Origin: CBDAPX01 sp965198725
GTDB lineage: Bacteria > Pseudomonadota > Alphaproteobacteria > Rhodobacterales > Rhodobacteraceae
Assembly: GCA_965198725.1 (NCBI GenBank)
Contig: CBDAPX010000001.1
Location: 3,045,625 to 3,109,624, forward strand
Direction of reading: 5' to 3'
DNA length: 64,000 nucleotides
Position numbers and translations under genes: made by a program. The notes below the pieces were generated by a model. The model searched no databases. It was not told the DNA's origin and worked only from the letters and a program-made list of their open reading frames with translations. This document shows, one piece after another, positions 54,277-63,407 of the stretch; the first letter of the stretch is position 1; each line of letters starts with the position of its first letter.

Positions 54277-54860
54277 CAGCCGAACTCCCGTGGCCGATAA
54301 TACCGCTGCTGCTTGATCAGCGCCTTCACGTTGAATGACACAGAGGCCTCGGTGAGATCACCGATGGACACACCTGCATCATACCATTCCTTGACGATCA
54401 GGATGATCGCATGGGCAAGCCCTTTGGGCAGTTTCCCCTCGGCATAGCCCACCGTTGCCTCTATCCGCACGCTTTGCGCTTTGGAGGGATCAGCAATCGC
54501 CAGTGCTGCATCTACCAGCCACAGTTGCGGCTCATCATGGCAACGCTGCACGTCCACCTGATCCAAGGCAATCGCGGTCTCTGCCACCAGCGGCTGAATC
54601 ACCGTCACAGACGTGATCTCAGAGATAGGCGCAATCGGGAACCACCAGCGCCGGAACCCATGCGCCTCGGCCAGGTCAAATTCAATCTCAACGGCCCGCT
54701 CAGTCAGCGGGCGGCGTGATGCGACCTCAACGACCTCCTGCGCGGCGCGGAGATAGCTTTCAATCGTCAGAGGATCGTCAACCTCAATCCACGGCATCGC
54801 CTTGCCGAAATCCTCAACGGATACAGCAAGCGGCAGGGGGTCATTTCCTAGAAGTCGCAT
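54276..54860 (-). CDS. Phage head-tail connector protein
   Basis: 194 residues of phiE125 gp8 type: MPWIEVDDPLTIESYLRAAQ, EVASRRPLTERAVEIEFDLA, FPIAPISEITSVTVIQPLVA and GLAHAIILIVKEWYDAGVSI. Counterpart of GTA orfg6. Confidence 0.88.
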   Translation of the reverse strand: MRLLGNDPLPLAVSVEDFGKAMPWIEVDDPLTIESYLRAAQEVVEVASRRPLTERAVEIEFDLAEAHGFRRWWFPIAPISEITSVTVIQPLVAETAIALDQVDVQRCHDEPQLWLVDAALAIADPSKAQSVRIEATVGYAEGKLPKGLAHAIILIVKEWYDAGVSIGDLTEASVSFNVKALIKQQRYYRPREFG

Positions 54861-54872
54861 CAGCGCGTTTCC

Positions 54873-55325
54873 TTACTTGCCGCCCTGCTTGGGGGGCTTG
54901 GCCGAGGTGGTTTCCTTAGCCGCATCGGTTTTGGCCGGTTCGGTCAGCGCGGCCTCGCGGGCATCCAGATCGGCCTTGAGCGCATCAAGCTCGCCAGCGT
55001 ACTTGTCCATCTCAGCCTCATCCTTGACGATGGACTTTTCGCGCTCATCAAGTTTGGCCTCGCGGGCGTCCAGTTCGTCGGAACGCGCTTTGGCCTGCTT
55101 TTCCAGTTCAGCCGTGGCGGCTTCCACCTGGCGAGCAATCTCAGCCTGCGCCTCTTCACTGTCCACTGTGATGGTCAAGGTCTGTGTGTCGCCCTTTGGC
55201 GCTTCATATTCCTCAGCCACCTTTTTCTTGTTGATCAGGTCATCTGCCATCTCAACATCAAAGCCCGCTACATCGCCCTTGGAATAGGCCTGGAATGCAG
55301 CAGTGAACAAAACGATCTTTTTCAT
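54873..55325 (-). CDS. Phage structural-region protein with charged coiled coil
   Basis: 150 residues. A folded N-terminal part (IVLFTAAFQAYSKGDVAGFD) precedes a long Glu/Lys/Ala coiled coil (DELDAREAKLDEREKSIVKD) and a Lys/Pro tail. It sits between capsid and connector genes. Could be a head decoration or assembly factor; not recognised. Confidence 0.65.
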   Translation of the reverse strand: MKKIVLFTAAFQAYSKGDVAGFDVEMADDLINKKKVAEEYEAPKGDTQTLTITVDSEEAQAEIARQVEAATAELEKQAKARSDELDAREAKLDEREKSIVKDEAEMDKYAGELDALKADLDAREAALTEPAKTDAAKETTSAKPPKQGGK

Positions 55326-55396
55326 GGGTCTTTCTCCGAATGGGTTAAAAAACGCCCCGCGATCACCGCGAGGCGCTATGGGTTTTGACGATCAGG

Positions 55397-56713
55397 TCAG
55401 AGTGTCCAGCCTACGCCCTTCAGGCCAGACAGAGCCTCATCATGGCGCGGGGCCAGATCGTGTTCGGAGATCGCGCGGAACAGCGTCAAATCCTGCTGGA
55501 ACGCAGATTGCGTGTCACCGTTCGAATCCACATATGCGGCCTGGAACGAAGTCTCGAATTCCAGCGTCATCGCGTCACCGATGAACACCTCATCAAAGTC
55601 ACCGAAATAGACCTCGGTTTCGTTCCCGCCCGCGCCCAGGTTCATCGGAATCTGAGACGTGGTTTTGATCGGATAGCCAAGCAGCGTGCCATTCTGCTGA
55701 ATGGACGGATACAGGTAATTGCCGCCATTCGGATCGCGCCGCGCGGCCAAGAAATTCTTGGTTGCCGCCCGCATGATCCAGCCGCAGGAAACCATGCCCA
55801 CATTGGCATCTTCCACCTTAGACACCAGGCCGCGCAGCGCCGCGTCAACGGTCATCGGCGCGTTGGCCACACCCGCAACCCAATTGGCAGGCAGCATCCA
55901 GTTCTTGATACCCTTGGGGGTATTGGCGGAACCATCGCCGCGAATGAAGGCCAAATCCTCGCGCAGCGCCATGACTTTGAGAATGTCATCACGCACCAGA
56001 GCAGCCATCGCCACGCTGGAATGACGCAACAGCGAGTTGCCGACAGGAACCAGAGCGGTCAGCTTTTTGAAGCTCTGATCCACTTTGTCAAAGCCAGGTT
56101 CGCTGACGGGCATCGCCGCATTCTCGCCGGTGTAGCTCGCGGTGGCCGAGGAACTCTGCCGTGCATGGCGCATCTGGCCAGCAGGCATATCGATCATCCG
56201 CGCACCAGAGGCACGTACAGCCACGCGCGGGCGCAACAATTCGATCAGTTCACTGGCCTGGGCACGCGGAATGGTAACGCCACCAGCACCCTCGGTTGCA
56301 CCCGACAGGGTAGCAGCCACACCCGAATTGCCGCCATCCTCAAGGAACTTTGCAGCCTTCTCGGTGTCACCTTTCGTTGCGGCCAGCGCCTGGAACATCA
56401 GGCCCGCCTCAATGCCCTTGTCAGCATCGGACTTGGGCTGAGCGGGCGCAGGGGTGTTCTGAGCCTGATCGTTGCCCTCATCGCCCTGGGCCGAGGTGGC
56501 CTTGGCTTGTTCAACGGCCTCAGCGCGTTTCACCGCCTTGTCAGCCGCTTGGAACTCCGCCTCGGCAGCATCAAACGCCGCCACGGCATCAACCATTTCT
56601 TGGGCGTCAGCCGCCGTTTCGGCCTCTTCCAGGGTCGCAATGGCATTGGCACATTCTTCCATTTTGGTTGCCGCGCTCGTGCGTTCGCGGCGAAGATCGT
56701 TGATGTCTTTCAT
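55397..56713 (-). CDS. Phage major capsid protein, HK97 fold
   Basis: 438 residues. An N-terminal helical scaffold region (about 1-130; EECANAIATLEEAETAADAQ) is followed by the shell domain: TEGAGGVTIPRAQASELIEL, FKKLTALVPVGNSLLRHSSV, LAFIRGDGSANTPKGIKNWM and YFGDFDEVFIGDAMTLEFET. The ATG at 56713 fits; the longer frame to 56803 is rejected. Confidence 0.92.
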   Translation of the reverse strand: MKDINDLRRERTSAATKMEECANAIATLEEAETAADAQEMVDAVAAFDAAEAEFQAADKAVKRAEAVEQAKATSAQGDEGNDQAQNTPAPAQPKSDADKGIEAGLMFQALAATKGDTEKAAKFLEDGGNSGVAATLSGATEGAGGVTIPRAQASELIELLRPRVAVRASGARMIDMPAGQMRHARQSSSATASYTGENAAMPVSEPGFDKVDQSFKKLTALVPVGNSLLRHSSVAMAALVRDDILKVMALREDLAFIRGDGSANTPKGIKNWMLPANWVAGVANAPMTVDAALRGLVSKVEDANVGMVSCGWIMRAATKNFLAARRDPNGGNYLYPSIQQNGTLLGYPIKTTSQIPMNLGAGGNETEVYFGDFDEVFIGDAMTLEFETSFQAAYVDSNGDTQSAFQQDLTLFRAISEHDLAPRHDEALSGLKGVGWTL

Positions 56714-56807
56714 CTGATTTTCCTTTCGCAGATCAGACGCTGCAAAACGCAGCAGGTTGGCCCCGCCGCGTGGGGCAGGGTGTTCAGGCACAGCGATGTG
56801 CAAGAAT

Positions 56808-57698
56808 TCAGGTGGCGGCGATGGCCTGTGCGGCCTTGGCTTTCGCCGTCATGGCCCGCCGCCCAGAGGTGCGCGGCTTAGGCCCATACTTGGAAAAGAT
56901 GCGAGCATAGAAAGCATCCCGCGTCTCGGCGGCATCGATCAGGCCGCGCGATTGCGCCTCTGATACCTCAAAGGCCCGCCCGCCATCCTTGGCGTCATCA
57001 GTGGCGCTGATCCGTGTGGGCAGGTCTGCCGGCGCGATCTTGCGGCCAGTGGCAATCGCCTGGTGGAACTTGGCCTCGGCCAGGTCCAGCACTTTCTGGA
57101 TTTCCGCCTTGCCTTCCTCAGTCGAAGGATCAGGGTTCTTGGCCTGAGCGTGCGAGGAACGGAATTCATAGAATGGTTCCTCTGCTGCGTAGGCCCCGCG
57201 CATCGTGCCAATGGACCCGATCAAGGAACCTGCCGTGGCGGTGATCTCGGTGGAGGCGCAGGCCAGCCAATATCCTGCCGAGGCACAGAGCGGGTTCACC
57301 AGCGCATGAACCGGCTTCACTTTGGCACAGGCTGCAATGGCGGCATTTGCAGCCTCAACCCCCAGAACCATCCCGCCTGGTGTGTCGAATTCCAACACAA
57401 TGGCGGAAACCTCTTCATTGCTGGCCAGCAGGTTCAGCGTTTCCTCAAGGCCCTGATAGGTGGCCCATCCAAGCCAGCGCTCCAAAACAAAGAGGTTCGG
57501 CGTGAGCAGCCCCTTGACCGGCACCTCGGCAACACCGCGCGAGATCGCAAAGCGCTCGCCCCGCGCGATCATCGCCGCATTGGTCACAGCCTTGGTTTCG
57601 GCTTTGGGCATCGGCAGGCTCAAGAGCGCCTGCGCACTCTGAGCGCAGATCGCCAAATCAGTGGCCGCGAACAGGCTGGCAATTGTTTGTTTCGTCAT
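56808..57698 (-). CDS. Phage S49-family (SppA-like) capsid maturation protease
   Basis: 296 residues. FDTPGGMVLGVEAANAAIAA, nucleophile Ser in NPLCASAGYWLACASTEI, and TAGSLIGSIGTMRGAYA with the following helix are SppA hallmarks. Lies between portal and capsid, replacing the U35-type protease used by the GTA. Confidence 0.92.
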   Translation of the reverse strand: MTKQTIASLFAATDLAICAQSAQALLSLPMPKAETKAVTNAAMIARGERFAISRGVAEVPVKGLLTPNLFVLERWLGWATYQGLEETLNLLASNEEVSAIVLEFDTPGGMVLGVEAANAAIAACAKVKPVHALVNPLCASAGYWLACASTEITATAGSLIGSIGTMRGAYAAEEPFYEFRSSHAQAKNPDPSTEEGKAEIQKVLDLAEAKFHQAIATGRKIAPADLPTRISATDDAKDGGRAFEVSEAQSRGLIDAAETRDAFYARIFSKYGPKPRTSGRRAMTAKAKAAQAIAAT

Positions 57699-58972
57699 TC
57701 CTCAGTCTCCTTTTCGCCGCTCTTCTCTTTGTCCCGCGTCATGTTCGGCGCAGGGTTCAACTTGTCATCATCCGGCCCATCAGTGATCGGCAGGCCGAGG
57801 CGTTTCTGGGCATGGTTCGCAGTCATGAACGGGCCACCCACGGCCTTGTGCATGGCGTCATAGCGATCCTTGAGTGTGGGGCGCATTAGCGCGTCAAAAT
57901 CATGCTCAAGAAAGTAGCCCGCCTCACGCTCGCCCCGCGTGAGCAGCGCCAGGGCCAAGCCGGTTTCAATGAACCCGCCCCAATGCAGCAGAGCATCCGT
58001 GCGATAGTCGATGGAACTTTGCTCACTGTTCGCCTTCACGCCACCCTCAACATCCTGCACTTTGAAACCAGGCACGCGGTAAATGCCCAGGATCTGCACC
58101 TTGTCGAACTTGCGGCTTCCCAACAGTTCCTGATCGGCAGCAGACATATCCAGGCGGTTTGCCTTTGTCCCCTCAGGCACCATTGCAATGCCCGATTCAT
58201 TTGGATTACGCAGCCGATCCCCAAGCCGAGTAGCATTGCGCTCCCAACCATCATCGCCCTCAAAGTTGTCAGGCAGTTCGATCAATGCCGAGAGAGGCCT
58301 ACCCGATGCAGCGCGAGCCGCAGCCTCTTGACCGGCCAGAGCCAGCCCCATACTTTCAGCCGCCACCTCAATAGGCGAGCGGCCCATCCAACCATCCTCA
58401 GACATATAGCGCAGATGCGCCATTGAGCGGCTTGGCACCCGCCGATGGACCTGTGCGCCATCCTCAAAGTCATAGAACCGCTGACGGCCATTGCGCAGAA
58501 CGGTTGGCCGATCCTGCTTGATCAGATCGATCATAGTCAGTTCGCCGGAACCATCCCGAGGCGTGTAGGCAAAGGCATTGCCACGCAGCGTGAAGGCATA
58601 GGCCAGCGTGAAGCGCAGAACTGAGGCCGGAACGCCATCGCTCGATTCCACGTTCATCAGATAGACCAACGGGTGATCTCGGATCACCTCTTCCTCGCCA
58701 TCATCCTTGAGCCGCTTGAGCAGCAAAGGAACCTTGGAGGTATCGCCCGCCAGAACGCTGCAACAGGCCGTCACGGTTGCGTGCTTTTGGGCGATGGTTG
58801 CCGAAACGCGCGGCAGCGTTTTCACGCGGCTTTGCGACCCCCAGCCGGTATCTGAAAGCCAACCGGCAGGTTTGGATGTGCCCGAGGTTTCGCCAGCAGC
58901 CGCAACCATCGGCGGCTCTACCCGCGCGGCTTGGCTCTGGCCCGACCCCAATAGGCGCGAAATTAAACTCAT
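57695..58972 (-). CDS. Phage portal protein
   Basis: 425-residue HK97-type portal: AQKHATVTACCSVLAGDTSK, AYAFTLRGNAFAYTPRDGSG, DGWMGRSPIEVAAESMGLAL and IYRVPGFKVQDVEGGVKANS. Four-base overlaps with both the terminase and protease genes. Confidence 0.93.
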   Translation of the reverse strand: MSLISRLLGSGQSQAARVEPPMVAAAGETSGTSKPAGWLSDTGWGSQSRVKTLPRVSATIAQKHATVTACCSVLAGDTSKVPLLLKRLKDDGEEEVIRDHPLVYLMNVESSDGVPASVLRFTLAYAFTLRGNAFAYTPRDGSGELTMIDLIKQDRPTVLRNGRQRFYDFEDGAQVHRRVPSRSMAHLRYMSEDGWMGRSPIEVAAESMGLALAGQEAAARAASGRPLSALIELPDNFEGDDGWERNATRLGDRLRNPNESGIAMVPEGTKANRLDMSAADQELLGSRKFDKVQILGIYRVPGFKVQDVEGGVKANSEQSSIDYRTDALLHWGGFIETGLALALLTRGEREAGYFLEHDFDALMRPTLKDRYDAMHKAVGGPFMTANHAQKRLGLPITDGPDDDKLNPAPNMTRDKEKSGEKETEE

Positions 58973-60666
58973 ACGAACATGATCTCCCGCGCTTTGCGTT
59001 TCTCTTGCGCAGCCGCCGCTCGGCCAACTGCCATGATGGAAGCCACGGCCGGATCAATCCGGCCCGAGGCCTTGCCTTTGTTCGGCTTGATGTTCTCAGC
59101 CGCGTCCATGTCGCAATGAACATTGCCCACGGCCCAGGCGAGAACAGGATTGCCGCCATGTTGCAGCCGGTTCTGGATCACCAACTGCTCAAACCGTTTC
59201 ATTGGCGGTGACATGGACACATACCCCTGCCGATGCGGAACCATCAGGAACCCTCGGCGGCTCAGTTTCTGAGCGAGGTATTTCATGCCCCATTCGTCAT
59301 AGGCCACCTCTTGCAGGTCAAAGGTTTCCTTGATCTGCACCAGGCGCTGAAACACCTGATCCTCATCGATCACGCCGCCTTTGTGGACCTCAAGCCAGTT
59401 GGCATCTTTCCAAGCGATGTATGACCGATTCTCAGTCTGCGCCCGCGTGATGAACCCTTTCGGACCCTCGGGCAGAAAGCTGTAAACCAGCAGATACACC
59501 TGATCTTCAACAGGCACCGCCACGGCTATGGCAGTCATGTCCGTGGTGCGCGACAGGTCCACCGCTGCCCAGGCAGGACGGCCATAGAGCATCTCAACGT
59601 CAAACTTTTCGCCGCCCTTGTCCCACACATCACGGCCAATCCAGGACTGCGAACCCTCGGTCCAAAGATTGAGGTGCAGCCGCCGAAAGTTCGGCATTTG
59701 CCCCTGGATCGCGCGAGCGCGGTCATAGATCGTGCGTAGCTCGCCAGGGTCAAAGGCGATTCCCATGTTGGGATTTGCCATCGCCCAAGTGTTCGGATCG
59801 CCTGGATCAGCATCCTCTGGCGGCTCGGCCACGTAGCCAAAGAACGTGTCATCCTCCACGTCACCACGCAGAACGTCCTCGGCATACTTACGCAATTCAC
59901 CGCAGATAGAGGCGCGATCCGCGCCCGCCGTGGTGATCGCCCAATCAATCGGCTGAGGCCGCGCCATCATGGAGTTCACCACGATCTCCGCCAGTTCCCG
60001 ATCCGTCCAGCGGTGGACCTCATCACGCGCCGCGAAATGCGGGTTGATCCCGTCCGTTGAGTTGCCGTCACGGCTGAGGCACTTGATGATTCCGCCCGTT
60101 GGTAGGGTTTCAATGTGGTAGCGCCACACCTTCATCAATGTGTTGTTCAACACCGAGGCCTGCACCATCCGGCGCAAATCCTGGAACAGCAGCCCCGCCT
60201 GATCTCGCGTGGTGGCCGCGCAATACATCTCTGGCGTCTGCTCGCCATCGAATAGCTGCGTATAGAGCGCGGGCACCGCCGTATCGGTGGTTTTGCCGTT
60301 CTTCTTTGCCACCTGGTGATAGGTGTAGCGGAATCGGCGCACCAGCTTGGTTTCAACCTCGCCCGTGATCGGATCAACGAAATCGCGCGGTTTCTTCCAC
60401 CCGAACACAGACCCATGCCGGAACATCTGCCAGGGCTGCAAGGTCAGTGGCTTGCCTGCCATGTCGCCCTTGGTGTGGGCAATCATCTTGGCAAAGTTCA
60501 GAACGCGGCTGGCCGATTGGCAATCAAACACCAGACCACGATCTGCCCCCGTTTCCAGATCGCGGAAATGGCGCTCACAGGCGAGGCGCACCAGTTCACC
60601 CGCAACGATCTTTCCATCCAGCACATCCGAGGCATAGCGCGAAACGGGATGGTCAAGGGGTTGCAT
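58969..60666 (-). CDS. Phage terminase large subunit
   Basis: 565-residue packaging ATPase/nuclease of the YmfN/Terminase_1 type. A Walker-A-like KKNGKTT lies in YTYHQVAKKNGKTTDTAVPA near residue 125. Nuclease residues lie in WAAVDLSRTTDMTAIAVAVP, and the C-terminus has GKASGRIDPAVASIMAVGRA. Unlike the GTA terminase in sequence. Confidence 0.94.
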   Translation of the reverse strand: MQPLDHPVSRYASDVLDGKIVAGELVRLACERHFRDLETGADRGLVFDCQSASRVLNFAKMIAHTKGDMAGKPLTLQPWQMFRHGSVFGWKKPRDFVDPITGEVETKLVRRFRYTYHQVAKKNGKTTDTAVPALYTQLFDGEQTPEMYCAATTRDQAGLLFQDLRRMVQASVLNNTLMKVWRYHIETLPTGGIIKCLSRDGNSTDGINPHFAARDEVHRWTDRELAEIVVNSMMARPQPIDWAITTAGADRASICGELRKYAEDVLRGDVEDDTFFGYVAEPPEDADPGDPNTWAMANPNMGIAFDPGELRTIYDRARAIQGQMPNFRRLHLNLWTEGSQSWIGRDVWDKGGEKFDVEMLYGRPAWAAVDLSRTTDMTAIAVAVPVEDQVYLLVYSFLPEGPKGFITRAQTENRSYIAWKDANWLEVHKGGVIDEDQVFQRLVQIKETFDLQEVAYDEWGMKYLAQKLSRRGFLMVPHRQGYVSMSPPMKRFEQLVIQNRLQHGGNPVLAWAVGNVHCDMDAAENIKPNKGKASGRIDPAVASIMAVGRAAAAQEKRKAREIMFV

Positions 60667-61093
60667 CCAGCCCTTCTTTCAGCATCGCAAAGAGATCACC
60701 TTGATCTGTGTTTGCGAGGCGTTTGTCATCCACAGGCGTCATGCCAAAGAACGCACCGAACTGGCGCAAAATCGCAAGCGCATCCAATTGAGCCTGCCAC
60801 GCCGCTGTTTTCTTCTGCTGCATCCCGTTCCGTGTTTTGACGGTATAGGTGCGACCCTCCAAATCGATCACGGTTTGCAGTTCCATCACATCATTGATGG
60901 CGCAACACACAACCGCGAAATTATCCTCATAGATCGGTTCAAGGCGACCCAGACGAACCATCTCTGGCGCGAGGCGATCCCAGACCTTTTTGGCCCCTTC
61001 CGCCATGAGATCGGGTGGCGGCGGAACCGGGCGCGAGGAAGCGCCTTTCATTGGAATGACGTTATCCAGTTCAGGTTTCTTACCTTTCATCAT
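60653..61093 (-). CDS. Phage terminase small subunit, P27 family
   Basis: 146 residues: PPPPDLMAEGAKKVWDRLAP, LEPIYEDNFAVVCCAINDVM and LDALAILRQFGAFFGMTPVD match the P27 small terminase pattern. Overlaps the large subunit by 14 bases. Confidence 0.9.
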   Translation of the reverse strand: MMKGKKPELDNVIPMKGASSRPVPPPPDLMAEGAKKVWDRLAPEMVRLGRLEPIYEDNFAVVCCAINDVMELQTVIDLEGRTYTVKTRNGMQQKKTAAWQAQLDALAILRQFGAFFGMTPVDDKRLANTDQGDLFAMLKEGLDATP

Positions 61094-61225
61094 TCCCTCC
61101 TTTCCTCAAAACCAGTGGGCTTTTTTCCCCAATTCAACCCGCGCAACAGGAGAGCTTCAGGGCGCGGTCGGCAGCAGGGGCCACCTAAGAAATTGACCAC
61201 CCCCCCTATATCGACAGGGGCGCGA

Positions 61226-61609
61226 TCAGTCTGACTTGTTCAGTGTTTCGCTGGCCGTCTTGCGACCATGACAGGGCGAACAAAGCGCCTGCCAGTTGTT
61301 CCGATCCCGAAACAGTTTCTTGTTGCCACGATGCGGGATGATGTGATCCACCTCTCGGGCCGCTGTGACCAACCCAAGCTCTTCACAGTGCTTGCAGAGC
61401 GGGTTGCGCTCAAGGAACGCTTTGCTTTCGCGCCGCCACCATCTGGTATCGTAGAGCTTGCGAGCCGCTGCGATCTCGGGTGTGCGTTGTGTGCGCTGCC
61501 ATCGCTGCGCATCCGCTTGCCGCTTGTCTGCCATATGCTCTGCGCACCGCGTCTGCCCTTCCTCTGCGAATTCATCACAGCCTGGAAAGGAACAGAGCCT
61601 ACGGATCAT
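61226..61609 (-). CDS. HNH endonuclease
   Basis: 127 residues. N-terminal zinc ribbon (CSFPGCDEFAEEGQTRCAEH), then the HNH core CKHCEELGLVTAAREVDHII with PHRGNKKLFRDRNNWQALCS and CHGRK. HNH proteins beside terminases assist cos cleavage in HK97-like phages. The ATG at 61609 is used; the longer frame to 61663 adds no conserved sequence. Confidence 0.9.
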   Translation of the reverse strand: MIRRLCSFPGCDEFAEEGQTRCAEHMADKRQADAQRWQRTQRTPEIAAARKLYDTRWWRRESKAFLERNPLCKHCEELGLVTAAREVDHIIPHRGNKKLFRDRNNWQALCSPCHGRKTASETLNKSD

Positions 61610-61766
61610 GGACAACCTTTGGAGATTTGTGGGCGGGACCAACTGGCTCCCGATACATCCCAAGGATGGCAGACGTTGGCTTTACTGCATTCCCACAAAT
61701 AGAAAAGCGCCCAACGATTTGTTGAGCGCAATTGTTGATGATGCACATTTAGTGGCACGCAGGTGA
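61608..61766 (+). CDS. Possible small plus-strand phage protein
   Basis: 52 codons (MDNLWRFVGGTNWLPIHPKD, RRWLYCIPTNRKAPNDLLSA) on the strand opposite all other prophage genes. Its ATG shares CATG with the divergent HNH start. Composition looks protein-like, but there is no clear ribosome binding site and no homologue in mind. Confidence 0.3.
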   Translation: MDNLWRFVGGTNWLPIHPKDGRRWLYCIPTNRKAPNDLLSAIVDDAHLVARR

Positions 61767-61774
61767 GGTAAGCG

Positions 61775-62557
61775 TCAAGCCCCTTTGTGAACCGCCTCTG
61801 AGAATTGCTCGAACCCAAGCGGCATATCAGCGTCATGGATTGTATAGCTCGCCTGCCGCCGCACTGGACCCATCATCCGATTGAGAGCCTCGGCCAGCGC
61901 CTCCTGTAGCACCATGACATTGCCACCCCATTTGCTACACCCATGCGCCCGCAACACCTCGGCCAGCGTTTTCTCTTCAAGGCAAACCATATCCACCAGC
62001 CGCCGATCTGTGATCCCGCTGCGCTTGGACGCCTTGCCCTGCCGCTTCACCTCCAAGGCAAAGCCGTCACCGATCCGGCGACGGATGCGCTTGATCTGAT
62101 CCCGATCCCGCAGCACCGCATCAATGAACCCGCCATCGCCGCCCGCGCCACCGCCGCGCAATGTCTCCACCGAGGAACAGCGCACACCGGCTGAGGCGTG
62201 CCGTTCCCACAGGTTGCGATAGTGACGGCCCATCGTGACCTGGGCAGGCGTGAACGGGGGAATGAACTCAGCCTTCTTGCCCTTGTGCGCAAGCCGCGCC
62301 CGATGGGTCATGAGATCAAAGGCATCGGCCCGCTGGATCGATTTGAAAGGCTGACCATCCGGCCCGATGTGACCTGATGGTTTGAGTTCCCATTCATCCT
62401 CGCCCTTGGGATAGAGCTTCATTGGTGTGAACGCCCGCACTGGCCCACGCGCAGGAGCCATCGGTATCTCAGGGCCGCACCCATCTGGCACAGCGCCAAG
62501 CGCCTTGACCCCATCAATCCGCGCCTGTTCGCCCAGGGTGCGCACGTCCATCGCCAT
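61775..62557 (-). CDS. Phage protein of unknown function with a C-terminal HTH-like region
   Basis: About 260 residues. A basic middle (QIKRIRRRIGDGFALEVKRQ) is followed by GITDRRLVDMVCLEEKTLAE and VLRAHGCSKWGGNVMVLQEA, which fits a helix-turn-helix. Starts possible at ATG 62551, ATG 62557 or GTG 62563. Its position before the late genes suggests a regulator, but this is inference. Confidence 0.6.
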   Translation of the reverse strand: MAMDVRTLGEQARIDGVKALGAVPDGCGPEIPMAPARGPVRAFTPMKLYPKGEDEWELKPSGHIGPDGQPFKSIQRADAFDLMTHRARLAHKGKKAEFIPPFTPAQVTMGRHYRNLWERHASAGVRCSSVETLRGGGAGGDGGFIDAVLRDRDQIKRIRRRIGDGFALEVKRQGKASKRSGITDRRLVDMVCLEEKTLAEVLRAHGCSKWGGNVMVLQEALAEALNRMMGPVRRQASYTIHDADMPLGFEQFSEAVHKGA

Positions 62558-62790
62558 TGCCACAACCGTGCCGGTTCACCAAGAACACCCGCTCATATTT
62601 CATGCCACTACCCCGTCGCCCCTTAGCATTGATCAAATCCAGGCAGCGGCGCTGCGTCTGGTAGTAATGCTCAACCCAATTCAATTCTCGCTGACTGGCC
62701 CGCCCCACTTCCTGCTCTCTCTTGATCCGAGCGAGGGCGCTGCGATTGTCATCCGCTTCGCGCTTGATCTCAGACAGGGAGTAATTGTTC
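62514..62790 (-). CDS. Hypothetical phage frame, possibly the frameshifted end of the preceding gene
   Basis: An open frame without a good start: NNYSLSEIKREADDNRSALA, ELNWVEHYYQTQRRCLDLIN, ending at 62514. It continues coherently from the preceding gene if one C is removed from the C6 run (plus-strand G6 at 62791-62796), giving FGAPPNNYSLSE. Either part of that gene or a separate small gene using a non-ATG start. Confidence 0.45.
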
Positions 62791-63183
62791 GGGGGGCGCT
62801 CCGAATTTCTTGAGATACCAGAACAGTTCCACCAGATAGCCACCCACCTCAGCCGCGCTGCCCGCCGCCGATTGCAGATAGGACCGCACAAGGCGGCTCT
62901 CACTGGCCGGTGGAAACTGGATGGCCCGCGCCCAATTGTAGATGGATACCTCAGCAGGCCACACATTCTTGTGCTTGCCGCCCGCATAGCGCTCAAGCAC
63001 CTCGGCCAATGCCTTGAGGTTGTCAGCGGTCATATAAGCAAGACGCGCCTCAAGATTGGCCAGCATCTCATCCTCAGCCGCCTTAGGCATTCCCCGCTTT
63101 CGGATCATGCCGCCTTTGGTCAATGGCAGTATCAGGTTCTCTCTGACCCGTTCCTTGCCTGCTCTTAGCGCCTCGCCTTCCAT
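62770..63183 (-). CDS. Hypothetical phage protein
   Basis: 137 residues from ATG 63183: ERVRENLILPLTKGGMIRKR, EARLAYMTADNLKALAEVLE and PAEVSIYNWARAIQFPPASE. All-helical look, basic N-terminus. It ends shortly after a C6 run with EQLLPV, which may be an out-of-frame tail. Not recognised. Confidence 0.6.
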   Translation of the reverse strand: MEGEALRAGKERVRENLILPLTKGGMIRKRGMPKAAEDEMLANLEARLAYMTADNLKALAEVLERYAGGKHKNVWPAEVSIYNWARAIQFPPASESRLVRSYLQSAAGSAAEVGGYLVELFWYLKKFGAPPEQLLPV

Positions 63184-63326
63184 GTCATGCCCCCTAATCT
63201 TTCTAAGCAAATCCCAAGTTATCCACAGGCAAACCGCCTGATTTTTGGCGCTGATCGGTATTCTCTTTTCTTTTTCATTTTCTTCTCTTTTCCTTTCAGC
63301 GGCTCGGTTTTCGGCAGAAATGAAAC

Positions 63327-63386
63327 TTCCAAAACCTTCCGCAAATCCTCCCAAAAATCCTCCGCAGGAATTTCCAAAACTTCCGC
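63327..63386. repeat. Three imperfect tandem TTCCAAAA-TTCCGC units
   Basis: In the 224-base gap between two phage genes: TTCCAAAACCTTCCGC (63327-63342), TCCTCCCAAAAATCCTCCGC (63346-63365) and TTCCAAAACTTCCGC (63372-63386). Spacing is about 20 bases, near two helical turns. Possible binding array for a phage regulator or replication protein. Confidence 0.4.
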
Positions 63387-63407
63387 TGGAAGAATTGGCA
63401 CGGTTTT

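Noticed and set aside
62582..62620. Short frame from ATG at about 62602 (MKYERVFLVNRHG) as a separate gene
   Set aside because: Under 30 codons and overlapping the next gene's start; no independent support.
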